7,661 bases of DNA from Clostridia bacterium (GTDB lineage Bacteria > Bacillota_A > Clostridia > Christensenellales > CAG-138), in NCBI GenBank assembly GCA_017553815.1, contig JAFZJT010000162.1:1-7661 (forward strand), given 5' to 3'. Shown one piece after another: positions 1-5,768 of the stretch. A model generated the notes under the pieces. It made no database searches. It had not been told where the DNA came from and worked only from the letters and a program-made list of their open reading frames with translations. How positions within the stretch are numbered: the stretch's first letter is position 1; each line of letters begins with the position of its first letter. Both the position numbers and the translations under genes were made by a program.

Positions 1-1
1 A

Positions 2-820
2 AGGGAGGTATCCGATGAGCTCTGCCGGGAACACGGGCTGTACGTTATCGAAAACCCCCGAAGTCATGGCTTGAGCTTCGCGGAATGGCGGGCTCACAGG
101 GAGGGGCAGCTCACCATGAAGGATATGCTCGATCTCGATATGAGGGAGTGCATAAACCTTGCGACAGACGTCCGGGACTTCTATCGGCTCATGCGGGAGC
201 TGGGCTATACGGTCGATCATCGATGCAAGTATCCTTCTTTCCTACCTCCCGGCGGAAAGCGGCCATTGCGTCTTAAAAAGGACGGCAAGAGCATGACCGA
301 AGACGATATCGAAGAAATGCTTTGGGACAGCTTTGAGCGGCAGACGGAAGTGCTTGTCATACCGAGAGCGGAAAAGCCGCCAGTGCCTTACTATAAAGGC
401 ATGGGCCTCAGCGCGCTGGTGCTTTCGTGGATGTATGTGCTGGGGTGGATCGGCAAGGGCAAAAAGGTCGCTTACAGGGTAAACCGCGAAGAGGTCCGAA
501 AGCTCAAGCGATACATCAGGCAGCAAGACCTGCTCGAAAAGTACGGGATAGACTATGAGGATCAGCTTGACGCGCACGCAGCAATGCGCACCGAAGAATA
601 CCGCGAGCTGGAAGCAAGGCGCGATGCGCTTCGAAAAGAACAGCGAAGAACGGGCGAACAGATACCCGAAATAGCAGAACTGACAAAGCAAATGCGCTTC
701 GTGCGAAGAGAGCTGCGTATCTGCGAAGATATCAAGGCCGATATTCCCAAGATGCAAAAGGCGTTCGAGGATGTGCCCATGCTCGACGGTAAGCCGATGT
801 ATCGGGAGGAAGAAAGGTAA
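2..820 (+). CDS. Relaxase/mobilization protein, C-terminal part (5' truncated by window edge)
   Basis: The reading frame is open from the first bases of the window and ends at TAA 818-820, so 272 residues of a longer protein are visible. A TTG at 71 could be read as a start, but the frame upstream of it is open and encodes relaxase-like sequence (a REHGLYVIENP stretch), so the true start lies outside the window. The part seen resembles the region after the catalytic domain in MobA/VirD2-type relaxases of clostridial elements: an SFAEWRAHREG motif, a DFYRLMRELGYTV segment, then a highly charged, probably coiled-coil tail rich in Arg, Lys and Glu (about residues 155-255 of the visible part). 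The catalytic Tyr and metal-binding His residues would be upstream and are not seen. Such a protein nicks oriT to start conjugative transfer. It is followed by an iteron-bearing gap and then parB, xis and int in the same direction, which supports a mobile element. The family call is from recognition of the C-terminal pattern only. Confidence 0.75.
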   Translation, partial: REVSDELCREHGLYVIENPRSHGLSFAEWRAHREGQLTMKDMLDLDMRECINLATDVRDFYRLMRELGYTVDHRCKYPSFLPPGGKRPLRLKKDGKSMTEDDIEEMLWDSFERQTEVLVIPRAEKPPVPYYKGMGLSALVLSWMYVLGWIGKGKKVAYRVNREEVRKLKRYIRQQDLLEKYGIDYEDQLDAHAAMRTEEYRELEARRDALRKEQRRTGEQIPEIAELTKQMRFVRRELRICEDIKADIPKMQKAFEDVPMLDGKPMYREEER

Positions 821-842
821 TCAAAAAGAGCACTGTGAGGTT

Positions 843-895
843 TAACCGCAAAACTTGTCACTTTGCTGTAGTTTTTCGGGTTATAACCGCAAAAC
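843..895. repeat. Pair of 12-bp direct repeats TAACCGCAAAAC, each behind a GGTT/AACC dyad
   Basis: TAACCGCAAAAC occurs at 843-854 and again at 884-895, 41 bp apart start to start, which is close to four helical turns. Each copy is entered through a small dyad: GGTTTAACC in the first and the perfect palindrome GGTTATAACC (879-888 region) in the second. They sit just upstream of the 21-bp array and read GTTTTGCGGTTA on the other strand, so they share a GTTTT core with the array in opposite orientation. A regulator or partition-protein site is plausible; the binding protein is unknown. Confidence 0.55.
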
Positions 896-903
896 CTCCT
901 GTT

Positions 904-1008
904 AATGTACTGTTTTCGGAGCCCAATGTACTGTTTTCCGATGTCAATGTACTGTTTTCGGCTTTCAATGTCTCGTTTTGGAAGTCCAATGTCTTGTTTT
1001 CGGTCAGA
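904..1008 (+). repeat. Five tandem 21-bp iteron-like direct repeats
   Basis: Copies begin at 904, 925, 946, 967 and 988, with no spacers. The first three share the core AATGTACTGTTTTC; the last two are diverged (AATGTCTCGTTTTG and AATGTCTTGTTTTC). AATGT at positions 1-5 and GTTTT at positions 9-13 are invariant, while the last five or six bases vary freely. The 21-bp period puts each site on the same face of the helix after two turns, as is usual for iterons or centromere arrays bound by a cooperative protein. The array lies directly in front of a ParB-family gene, which makes that protein the first candidate ligand. A degenerate look-alike (TGTAGTTTTTCGGG) is seen at 867-880. Confidence 0.85.
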
Positions 1009-1033
1009 GACAAGACGACAAATACAACAACTC

Positions 1034-1059
1034 AGGGCGCTTGCGTATGCGGGCGCCTT
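1034..1059 (+). promoter_or_regulatory. Hairpin in the parB leader (possible attenuator or weak terminator)
   Basis: Bases 1034-1044 can pair with 1049-1059 to give an 11-bp stem (three G-T wobbles) closed by a GTAT tetraloop. The outer part is GC-rich (GGCGC with GCGCC). Only three T residues follow before CC, so it is a poor intrinsic terminator. It ends 21 bp before the parB Shine-Dalgarno sequence and could influence leader transcription or mRNA stability. Confidence 0.4.
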
Positions 1060-1093
1060 TCCATTTCAAAAACAAATTATAAGGAGAATCAAA

Positions 1094-1933
1094 ATGAATA
1101 CAAACAAAGCAAAAGAAACGATCAAAGAACTCAGCATCTCGGAGCTCCGTCCCTTCAAGGAGCACCCGTACAGGGTCGTCGACGATGAGGAGATGGACAG
1201 GCTCGTCGAGAGCATCGAAGAACACGGCGTTATGACGCCGATCAATGTCCGCCCGATCGAGGGCGGTTATGAGGTCATATCCGGGCACAGGCGCATACAC
1301 GCCGCGAAGCGTGCGGGGCTTGAAACTATCCCTGCCATTGAGATGGATATGACGAGAGATCAGGCGGCGGTCGCGCTCGTCGACAGCAATCTGCACAGGG
1401 AGCGTTTGCTCCCGAGCGAGAAGGCGTTTGCGTACAAGTTGAAGCTGGAAGCGCTTTCCCATCAGGGATCTTCTGGACAAGTTGGCCAGAAGTGGACACG
1501 AGAGGAAATATCGGACGACGACAGTGGTCGTCAAGTCCAGCGCTACATCCGTCTGACCAACCTCATCCCGCCCCTTCTCCGAATGGTGGACGAGGAACGC
1601 ATCGCGTTCACTCCCGCGGTGGAGCTTTCCTACCTTTCACAGGAAGAGCAGGAAATGCTCTTCACCGAGATCGGCGTTACGCTTGCGACGCCGTCGCTTT
1701 CCCAGGCATGCCGTTTGAAGCGCCTGAGCGGCGAGGGGAAGCTCGAGGAGGAAGCCATCATCGCAATAATGGCGGAAGAAAAGCCCAACCAGAAGGAAAG
1801 GGTCAGCGTCCCGCTCTCTGCCCTTAAGGGCAAGGTGCCCGACAGCTATACCGACAGACAGCTGCAGGAATTCATCATAAAAGCTGTCGATCACTACCAC
1901 CGTTACCTCATGCATCAGAGGGAGGTGAGATAG
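1094..1933 (+). CDS. ParB/Spo0J-family DNA-binding partition-like protein
   Basis: This 279-aa protein has the ParB N-terminal nuclease-like/CTPase fold: an ISELRPFKEHPYRV opening, a segment DRLVESIEEHGVMTPINVRP, the phosphate-binding type motif SGHRRIHAAKRAGL (about residues 68-81), and LVDSNLHRERLLPSEKAFAY, which corresponds to the conserved LxxNxxRxxLxPxE helix. A central helix-turn-helix region follows (about 130-180), and the C-terminal third is charged and more variable. ParB proteins bind centromere sites as CTP-dependent clamps and act with a ParA ATPase. The ATG at 1094 is chosen because AAGGAG lies 7 nt upstream; the frame stays open to 905, but that part only translates the tandem repeats. 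No ParA is in view. On integrative elements such proteins may stabilise the excised circle or regulate neighbours, and the upstream array is a likely target. TAG at 1931-1933 is separated by one base from the next start, so the two are very probably cotranslated. Confidence 0.88.
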   Translation: MNTNKAKETIKELSISELRPFKEHPYRVVDDEEMDRLVESIEEHGVMTPINVRPIEGGYEVISGHRRIHAAKRAGLETIPAIEMDMTRDQAAVALVDSNLHRERLLPSEKAFAYKLKLEALSHQGSSGQVGQKWTREEISDDDSGRQVQRYIRLTNLIPPLLRMVDEERIAFTPAVELSYLSQEEQEMLFTEIGVTLATPSLSQACRLKRLSGEGKLEEEAIIAIMAEEKPNQKERVSVPLSALKGKVPDSYTDRQLQEFIIKAVDHYHRYLMHQREVR

Positions 1934-1934
1934 T

Positions 1935-2138
1935 TTGGAAGATAAGGAAAACACGGCCGCGCTTGAAGACGGTATGCGCTTTATCGGCACGAAGGAGATC
2001 GCGAAACTCATGGGCTGTTCCGTCCCCGTCGCCCGTCAGATCATGCGTCGGAAGGATTTCCCGCTCGTCATGTGTGGGAAAAACCTTAAGGTCATGAAGT
2101 CCGAGTTTATCAAGTGGGCATCCGAGCGGCGCGTCTGA
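1935..2138 (+). CDS. Small excisionase-like helix-turn-helix protein
   Basis: This 67-aa protein has a winged-helix/MerR-like HTH of the AlpA/excisionase type: FIGTKEIAKLMGCSVPVARQ forms the helix-turn-helix (about residues 17-36), followed by basic RRKDFPLV, a turn with GKNLKV, and a final recognition-type helix ending FIKWASERRV. The layout (HTH, then a wing with a Lys/Arg, then an 'xFxxW' end) is typical of proteins that bend att DNA and steer a tyrosine recombinase towards excision. The start is TTG at 1935, behind an excellent GGAGGTGA at 1921-1928 within the end of parB. It lies directly upstream of the integrase gene, which supports a Xis role. It could instead be a small transcriptional regulator of the element. 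Confidence 0.75.
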   Translation: MEDKENTAALEDGMRFIGTKEIAKLMGCSVPVARQIMRRKDFPLVMCGKNLKVMKSEFIKWASERRV

Positions 2139-2154
2139 CGCCGCACATTTGAAC

Positions 2155-2188
2155 GGGACACGGATACTTAATACAATATCCGTGTCCC
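2155..2188. repeat. Perfect 12-bp inverted repeat between xis-like gene and integrase
   Basis: GGGACACGGATA (2155-2166) is the exact reverse complement of TATCCGTGTCCC (2177-2188), with a 10-nt AT-rich loop between. No T-run follows, so it is not an ordinary intrinsic terminator. It lies 14 bp upstream of the integrase Shine-Dalgarno. As DNA it could be a dimeric operator or a Xis/Int binding site; as RNA a stable hairpin that uncouples integrase expression from the upstream genes. Confidence 0.75.
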
Positions 2189-2214
2189 ATCATAAAGAAT
2201 TCGGAGGTAAAAAC

Positions 2215-3477
2215 ATGAGTAAGAGTGATAGCAAAAACTCGAGCAAGAGTAAGGGCAACAGCAAAAACTCGAGCAAGAGTAAAAACAATGTTAAGAACAA
2301 GAAGAAAAAGAACGGCAACGGCGAAGGCAGCGTTTATAAGATCGAAAACGGATACAGGGGTCAGATCGTCGTCGGGATCGATGATGAAGGCAAGCCCATT
2401 CGCCGAAGCGTGTTAGGCAAGAGCAAAAAGGAAGTCACCGAGAAGCTGACGAAGATCAAGTACAGCATGATCACGGGCACCTATGTCTCGCAGGAGCAGA
2501 TCACCCTGCCACAGCTGGCGAGGCAGATGCTCAAGGACGATCTCAACATGAACTTTATCCGCCTAAGCACCTATTCAAGGCATATCGAAACGCTGAAGCG
2601 GATCGAGGCGAATCCCTATATGAATACGACTCCGATGCAGCAGCTCCACTATACCGGGGTCAAGGAGTATCTCTTAACGGAAACTCGAGCGGCGCAAAGC
2701 GTGATCGACAAGATTTATATGATGATCCAGCGGACCATGCGGGAGGGCGTCAAAAGGACAATCCTCACCAAAAACCAGTTGGAAGGGATCAGAAAGCCGA
2801 AGTCGGAAAAGCGTACCGAAAAGGTGCGGGCTCTCACCAAGGAGGAGCAGATAAAGCTCTATGAAGTGCTTACGACGGAGGACGTCAACTATTCCCATCA
2901 GATGCTGCTTTCGATGTTTACGGGAATGAGGATGGGTGAGATAAACGCCCTGAAGATCGACGATATCAATCTCAAGATGAAGACGATCTGCATCAGCAGA
3001 ACGATTTCGAGGGATATCAAGGGCAGGGCCTTTGTATCTCAAAGCGCAAAGACCGAAAACGGCAACCGCGTCATCGGTATTTCGGAAACTGTAATGCCTC
3101 TCGTCAAAGAGATCCTTCATTGCGCCGAAGACAGCGAGTACCTGTTTATTTACAAGGGGAAGCACATAACCACCTCACAGGTCAATATGGAGTTCAAGCG
3201 TACCCTTGAAAAGTACGGGATCGTTGACAGTAAGGTCAAGGGCAAGGTATCGCTCCATTCGCTTCGGCATACCTACGCGACAAGGTGTATCGAGGCGGGG
3301 ATGCAGGCGAAGGTGCTTCAGCATCTTTTAGGGCATTCGGATATCAGCATCACGCTGAATACCTACTGCGACGCATTCGAGAGCTTCCAGCGCGAGAACA
3401 TCGCCATGGCGGACGAATACCTTGCGGGTATGGGTATCGGCTCAGGAAAGCTTCATCTGTTGAAAACGGCAGGATGA
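2215..3477 (+). CDS. int: Tyrosine recombinase (element integrase)
   Basis: This 420-aa site-specific recombinase integrates and excises the element. Residues 1-33 form an unusual Ser/Lys/Asn-rich tail. Residues 35-90 (GEGSVYKIENGYRGQ to MITGTY) look like the arm-type DNA-binding domain of Tn916-like integrases. A core-binding SAM-like domain covers about 95-195 and the catalytic domain about 205-395. The catalytic set is complete: R239 (TGMRMGE), K279 (SAKTENGNR), H348 and R351 (HSLRHTYAT), H374 (LLGHSD) and the nucleophile Y384 (NTYCD). The start is ATG 2215, with GGAGGT at 2203-2208 and 6-nt spacing. The frame is open back to a TTG at 2149, but that would translate the inverted repeat and has no good binding site. 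The length is usual for the family. The gene follows the xis-like gene and ends at a strong terminator, as is normal at an element end. Confidence 0.95.
   Translation: MSKSDSKNSSKSKGNSKNSSKSKNNVKNKKKKNGNGEGSVYKIENGYRGQIVVGIDDEGKPIRRSVLGKSKKEVTEKLTKIKYSMITGTYVSQEQITLPQLARQMLKDDLNMNFIRLSTYSRHIETLKRIEANPYMNTTPMQQLHYTGVKEYLLTETRAAQSVIDKIYMMIQRTMREGVKRTILTKNQLEGIRKPKSEKRTEKVRALTKEEQIKLYEVLTTEDVNYSHQMLLSMFTGMRMGEINALKIDDINLKMKTICISRTISRDIKGRAFVSQSAKTENGNRVIGISETVMPLVKEILHCAEDSEYLFIYKGKHITTSQVNMEFKRTLEKYGIVDSKVKGKVSLHSLRHTYATRCIEAGMQAKVLQHLLGHSDISITLNTYCDAFESFQRENIAMADEYLAGMGIGSGKLHLLKTAG
2230..2282 (+). repeat. In-frame 30-bp tandem duplication in the integrase N-terminus
   Basis: A 23-bp sequence beginning AGCAAAAACTCGAGCAAGAG is present at 2230-2252 and, identically, at 2260-2282. 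The 30-bp period equals ten codons, so the protein gets two SKNSSKSK units without a frame change. The perfect identity points to a recent duplication or slippage event. The encoded tail is low-complexity and positively charged, before the folded arm-binding domain. Confidence 0.85.
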
Positions 3478-3498
3478 TCGCCGCCAACAAAATCAAAC

Positions 3499-3541
3499 GG
3501 GAGGTTTCGCGCGAATCAGTGCGGGACCTCCCCTCTTTTTT
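3499..3541 (+). terminator. Rho-independent terminator of the integrase gene
   Basis: Bases 3499-3510 (GGGAGGTTTCGC) pair with 3521-3532 (GCGGGACCTCCC), giving 12 bp with two G-T wobbles around a 10-nt loop. They are followed by CTC and six T residues (3536-3541). It begins 21 bp after the integrase stop and separates the element genes from the downstream MerR operon. Confidence 0.9.
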
Positions 3542-3607
3542 ATTTCGGGAGCGACTCAGAGCGGAGGATGCACGAAGAATATATTTTTCTTTGTGTGAGA
3601 ATGCCTC

Positions 3608-3638
3608 TTGACTTGGAGCTAACTCCATGTAGTACAAT
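3608..3638 (+). promoter_or_regulatory. MerR-type promoter/operator of the redox operon
   Basis: The -35 TTGACT (3608-3613) and -10 TACAAT (3633-3638) are separated by 19 bp instead of 17. The spacer holds the dyad TGGAG-CTAA-CTCCA (3614-3627), with further matching AC and GT outside it. Long spacers with a central dyad are the hallmark of promoters that a MerR-family protein activates by untwisting the DNA. The first gene behind it is itself merR-like, so autoregulation together with control of the whole operon is inferred. Confidence 0.85.
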
Positions 3639-3671
3639 AGTCTCAGAAAGAACACCCGGAGGTGATAAGGA

Positions 3672-4052
3672 TTGACGATAAAGGACGTTTGCGAGAGGTT
3701 CGGCATTACTGCCGACACGCTCCGCTATTACGAAAAGGTCGGCGCGATACCGAAAGTCGGAAGGTCGCAGGGCGGCATACGCGAGTATGACGACGAAGCT
3801 CTCTCATGGGTGCAGAACGCAGTCTGCCTCAGAAAGGCGGGAGTCTCCGTAGAGGCGATAGCCGAGTACGTGCGGCTCTTCAACATGGGCGACGAGACGC
3901 TCCAAGCGAGGCTGGACTTGCTTTCAAATGAGCGCGAAGCTCTCGGCAGGCAGCTCGACGAGCTGACTGAAGCCGTGAACCTGCTCGACTGGAAGATCTC
4001 CCGCTATCAAGCGGCGGTCGAGACAGGAATACTGACTTGGGACAAGAAATGA
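3672..4052 (+). CDS. MerR-family transcriptional regulator, AdhR/NmlR-like
   Basis: This 126-aa protein opens with the MerR winged helix: TIKDVCERFGITADTLRYYEKVGAIP (about residues 2-27), then GGIREYDDEAL and LRKAGVSVEAIAEYVRLF. A long coiled-coil dimerisation helix follows (about 74-115), with almost no effector domain behind it. The length and the GDETLQARLDLL / LDWKISRY pattern fit the AdhR/NmlR branch. There is a cysteine at residue 52 (NAVCLRKAG); from memory this is the position of the conserved Cys in Bacillus subtilis AdhR that reacts with aldehydes. A second Cys is at 7. The start is TTG at 3672, with a perfect GGAGGTGAT (3658-3666) and 5-nt spacing. The protein most likely binds the dyad at 3614-3627 and activates its own operon in response to carbonyl or other electrophile stress. 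The signal itself is inferred. Confidence 0.9.
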   Translation: MTIKDVCERFGITADTLRYYEKVGAIPKVGRSQGGIREYDDEALSWVQNAVCLRKAGVSVEAIAEYVRLFNMGDETLQARLDLLSNEREALGRQLDELTEAVNLLDWKISRYQAAVETGILTWDKK

Positions 4053-4064
4053 GAGGAGTATAAA

Positions 4065-4577
4065 ATGAATCTGATAATCTACTATTCGAGAAAAGGCCAG
4101 AACTATTTCGGCGGGGCTATCCGCAGTATCGAGAAGGGCAACACCGAGATCTGCGCGGAATACATACAGAAGGCGATCGGCGGCGATCTGTTTGAGGTCG
4201 ATACCGTCAAGCCCTATTCCGAGGACTACACGACCTGCACCGAGGAGGCGAAGGCGGAGCTGCGCACGAACGCGAGGCCGGAGCTTAAAGAGATGCTGAC
4301 CGATATCGACAAATACGACAATATCTTCGTCTGCGGTCCCTGCTGGTGGGGCACCTACCCCTGCGCGGTGTTTACGCAGCTCGAGGCGCTCGACTTCACC
4401 GGCAAAAGGGTATTCCCCCTCATGACGCATGAGGGCAGCGGCCTTGCCGGAGCGCCAGCGGCACTTAGGAAATACTGCAATGGAGCGACCGTGGGGCAGG
4501 GGCTCGCCGTGCTCGGCTCGAACGCCCGGAGCTCCGAAAAGGAAGTCGCGGCCTGGGCGAAGCAGCAGGTGCACTGA
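4065..4577 (+). CDS. Flavodoxin-family protein (cytosolic)
   Basis: This 170-aa protein has no signal peptide. It starts with a beta strand and an FMN phosphate loop of variant form (IIYYSRKGQNYFGG, residues 4-17), then a helix with GNTEICAEYI. Further along are the alternating strands of a flavodoxin fold: NIFVCGPCWWGTYPCAV (about 86-102, the FMN-facing loop with Trp-Trp), RVFPLMTHEGSGLAG (about 114-128) and a C-terminal helix. It resembles the Flavodoxin_4 type family common in Clostridia, and its length is typical. The phosphate loop is SRKGQN rather than the classical T/S-x-T-G-x-T, so FMN binding is likely but not proven. It begins 12 nt after merR with GAGGAG at 4053-4058, and 42 nt before the Fe-S aldo/keto reductase, so it could pass electrons to or from that enzyme. 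Confidence 0.88.
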   Translation: MNLIIYYSRKGQNYFGGAIRSIEKGNTEICAEYIQKAIGGDLFEVDTVKPYSEDYTTCTEEAKAELRTNARPELKEMLTDIDKYDNIFVCGPCWWGTYPCAVFTQLEALDFTGKRVFPLMTHEGSGLAGAPAALRKYCNGATVGQGLAVLGSNARSSEKEVAAWAKQQVH

Positions 4578-4619
4578 CAAAATGAACGAATGAACGACGA
4601 AAGGGAGCCTCAAAAGAAT

Positions 4620-5768
4620 ATGGAATACAGAGAGCTTGGGAACACCGGCCTTCGCGTCAGCGTGATAGGAATAGGCTGCGAGGGCATGATGGAAGATGAA
4701 TGCAGAATGGCAGGCAAGCTGTTCGACGCAGCCGAACGCCTCGGTATCAACTATTTCGATCTTTACGCCTCCGACCCGGAGCTTCGCTCGGCGATCGGCG
4801 AGGCGCTCAAAGGCCGCAGGGATAAATTCATCATCCAATCCCATATCTGTTCCGTCTGGAAGGACGGGCAGTACTGCCGCACGCGCGACCTCGAGGAGGT
4901 CAAGGCGGGCTTTGAGGAAAGCCTGCGCCTTCTCAAAACCGACTATATCGACGTGGGCATGATCCACTACTGCGACGCGATGAGCGATTGGGAAGAGATC
5001 GTCAATAACGGCGTCCTCGATTATGCGCGCGAGCTGAAGGCAAACGGGCGCATCGGCCACATCGGGCTTTCGAGCCACAACCCGCTGGTCGCGGAGCGCG
5101 CGGTCACGGAGGGAGGCGTCGAGGTGCTGATGTTCTCCGTCAACCCCTGCTACGATCTGCAGCCCGCGAATGAGGACGTGGAGCAGCTTTGGAACGAAGA
5201 AGCATACTCAAAGGATCTTACCAACATGGATCCCGACCGTCAGCGGCTGTACGAGACCTGTGAGCGCCTCGGCGCGGGTATCACGGTAATGAAGGCGTTT
5301 GCGGGCGGCGATCTTTTGAATGCCGAGCTTTCACCCGCGGGCGTGGCGCTGACGGCGCATCAATGCATCGCCTACGCGCTTTCCCGTCCTGCGGTGTCGG
5401 TCGTATTGGCAGGCGCGCATTCGGTCGAACAGCTCGAGGAGAGCGCGGCTTACTGTGAAGCCGGCGAACGGGAGCGCGACTATGCCTCTGCTCTTGCTTC
5501 CTTCCCCCGCATCCATTGGGAAGGGCACTGCATGTACTGCAGCCACTGCGCCCCTTGCCCTATGGAGATAAGCGTTGCGGACGTGACGAAGTTCCTGCAC
5601 CTCGCATTGGCACAGGCTTCCGTTCCCGAAACGGTGCGCGAGCACTACAAGACGCTCGAGCATCATGCTCAGGAGTGCATCCAATGCGGTTCCTGCGAGA
5701 CCCGCTGCCCGTTCGGCGTTTCTATCCGCGATAACATGCAAAAGGCCGTCGAGGTGTTCGGATACTGA
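4620..5768 (+). CDS. Aldo/keto reductase-like protein with two C-terminal 4Fe-4S motifs and an altered active site
   Basis: This 382-aa protein starts MEYRELGNTGLRVSVIGIG, the standard aldo/keto reductase opening. The TIM-barrel part runs to about residue 290 (YIDVGMIHYCD, IGHIGLSSHNP, GITVMKAFAGGDLL). A ferredoxin-like tail follows with C304, C307, C310, C313 (CxxCxxCxxCP) and C353, C356, C359, C363 (CxxCxxCxxxCP), enough for two 4Fe-4S clusters. The catalytic tetrad looks changed: Asp47 (YFDLYASD) and His116 are present, but no Tyr stands five residues after the Asp, and the Lys position (usual ATK) reads QSH, His75. Another ATG at 4590 is in frame but has no binding site and precedes the conserved start; AAGGGAG at 4601-4607 serves 4620, though 12 nt is a long spacing. 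The gene lies between two flavodoxin-type genes and its stop overlaps the next start by one base. An Fe-S or flavin-linked redox role is inferred; the substrate is unknown. Confidence 0.9.
   Translation: MEYRELGNTGLRVSVIGIGCEGMMEDECRMAGKLFDAAERLGINYFDLYASDPELRSAIGEALKGRRDKFIIQSHICSVWKDGQYCRTRDLEEVKAGFEESLRLLKTDYIDVGMIHYCDAMSDWEEIVNNGVLDYARELKANGRIGHIGLSSHNPLVAERAVTEGGVEVLMFSVNPCYDLQPANEDVEQLWNEEAYSKDLTNMDPDRQRLYETCERLGAGITVMKAFAGGDLLNAELSPAGVALTAHQCIAYALSRPAVSVVLAGAHSVEQLEESAAYCEAGERERDYASALASFPRIHWEGHCMYCSHCAPCPMEISVADVTKFLHLALAQASVPETVREHYKTLEHHAQECIQCGSCETRCPFGVSIRDNMQKAVEVFGY

Larger units (their letters stand above)
821..1093. promoter_or_regulatory. Non-coding control region between relaxase gene and parB
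   Basis: This 273-bp gap has no credible gene. It contains two 12-bp direct repeats (843-854 and 884-895), five tandem 21-bp repeats (904-1008), a hairpin (1034-1059) and the parB ribosome binding site AAGGAG at 1081-1086. Two reading frames stay open across the tandem repeats only because 21 is a multiple of three. The density of ordered repeats suggests a protein-binding region, such as a centromere-like site, a replication origin or an autoregulated parB operator. No DnaA box or clear sigma-A promoter was recognised. Confidence 0.6.

Noticed and set aside
855..886. Sigma-A promoter TTGTCA ... TTATAA upstream of the array
   Set aside because: The spacing is about 20 bp and the -10 lies within the GGTTATAACC palindrome; too weak to call.
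904..1008. CRISPR array
   Set aside because: The repeats are directly abutting with no unique spacers of regular length, are diverged at one end, and no cas gene is nearby.
835..1188. Open frames through the tandem repeat array (NVLFS and MYCF repeat peptides), including a 63-residue upstream extension of ParB
   Set aside because: They exist because the 21-bp repeat keeps the frame. There is no ribosome binding site for them, and parB has a well-placed AAGGAG and ATG at 1094.
2149..2214. Longer integrase starting at TTG 2149
   Set aside because: It would translate the perfect inverted repeat and has no good Shine-Dalgarno, whereas ATG 2215 follows GGAGGT at 6 nt.
3478..3671. tRNA gene as the integration target
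   Set aside because: No cloverleaf or tRNA 3' end is visible on either strand in the gap after the integrase.
4590..4619. Ten-residue N-terminal extension of the Fe-S aldo/keto reductase
   Set aside because: There is no ribosome binding site before 4590, and the conserved family start is the Met at 4620. It remains possible because the spacing of the 4620 site is long.
3924..5078. Long antisense open frame of 384 residues
   Set aside because: It lies entirely opposite merR, the flavodoxin gene and the reductase gene, shows no recognisable domain, and is explained by GC-rich codon use on the coding strand.
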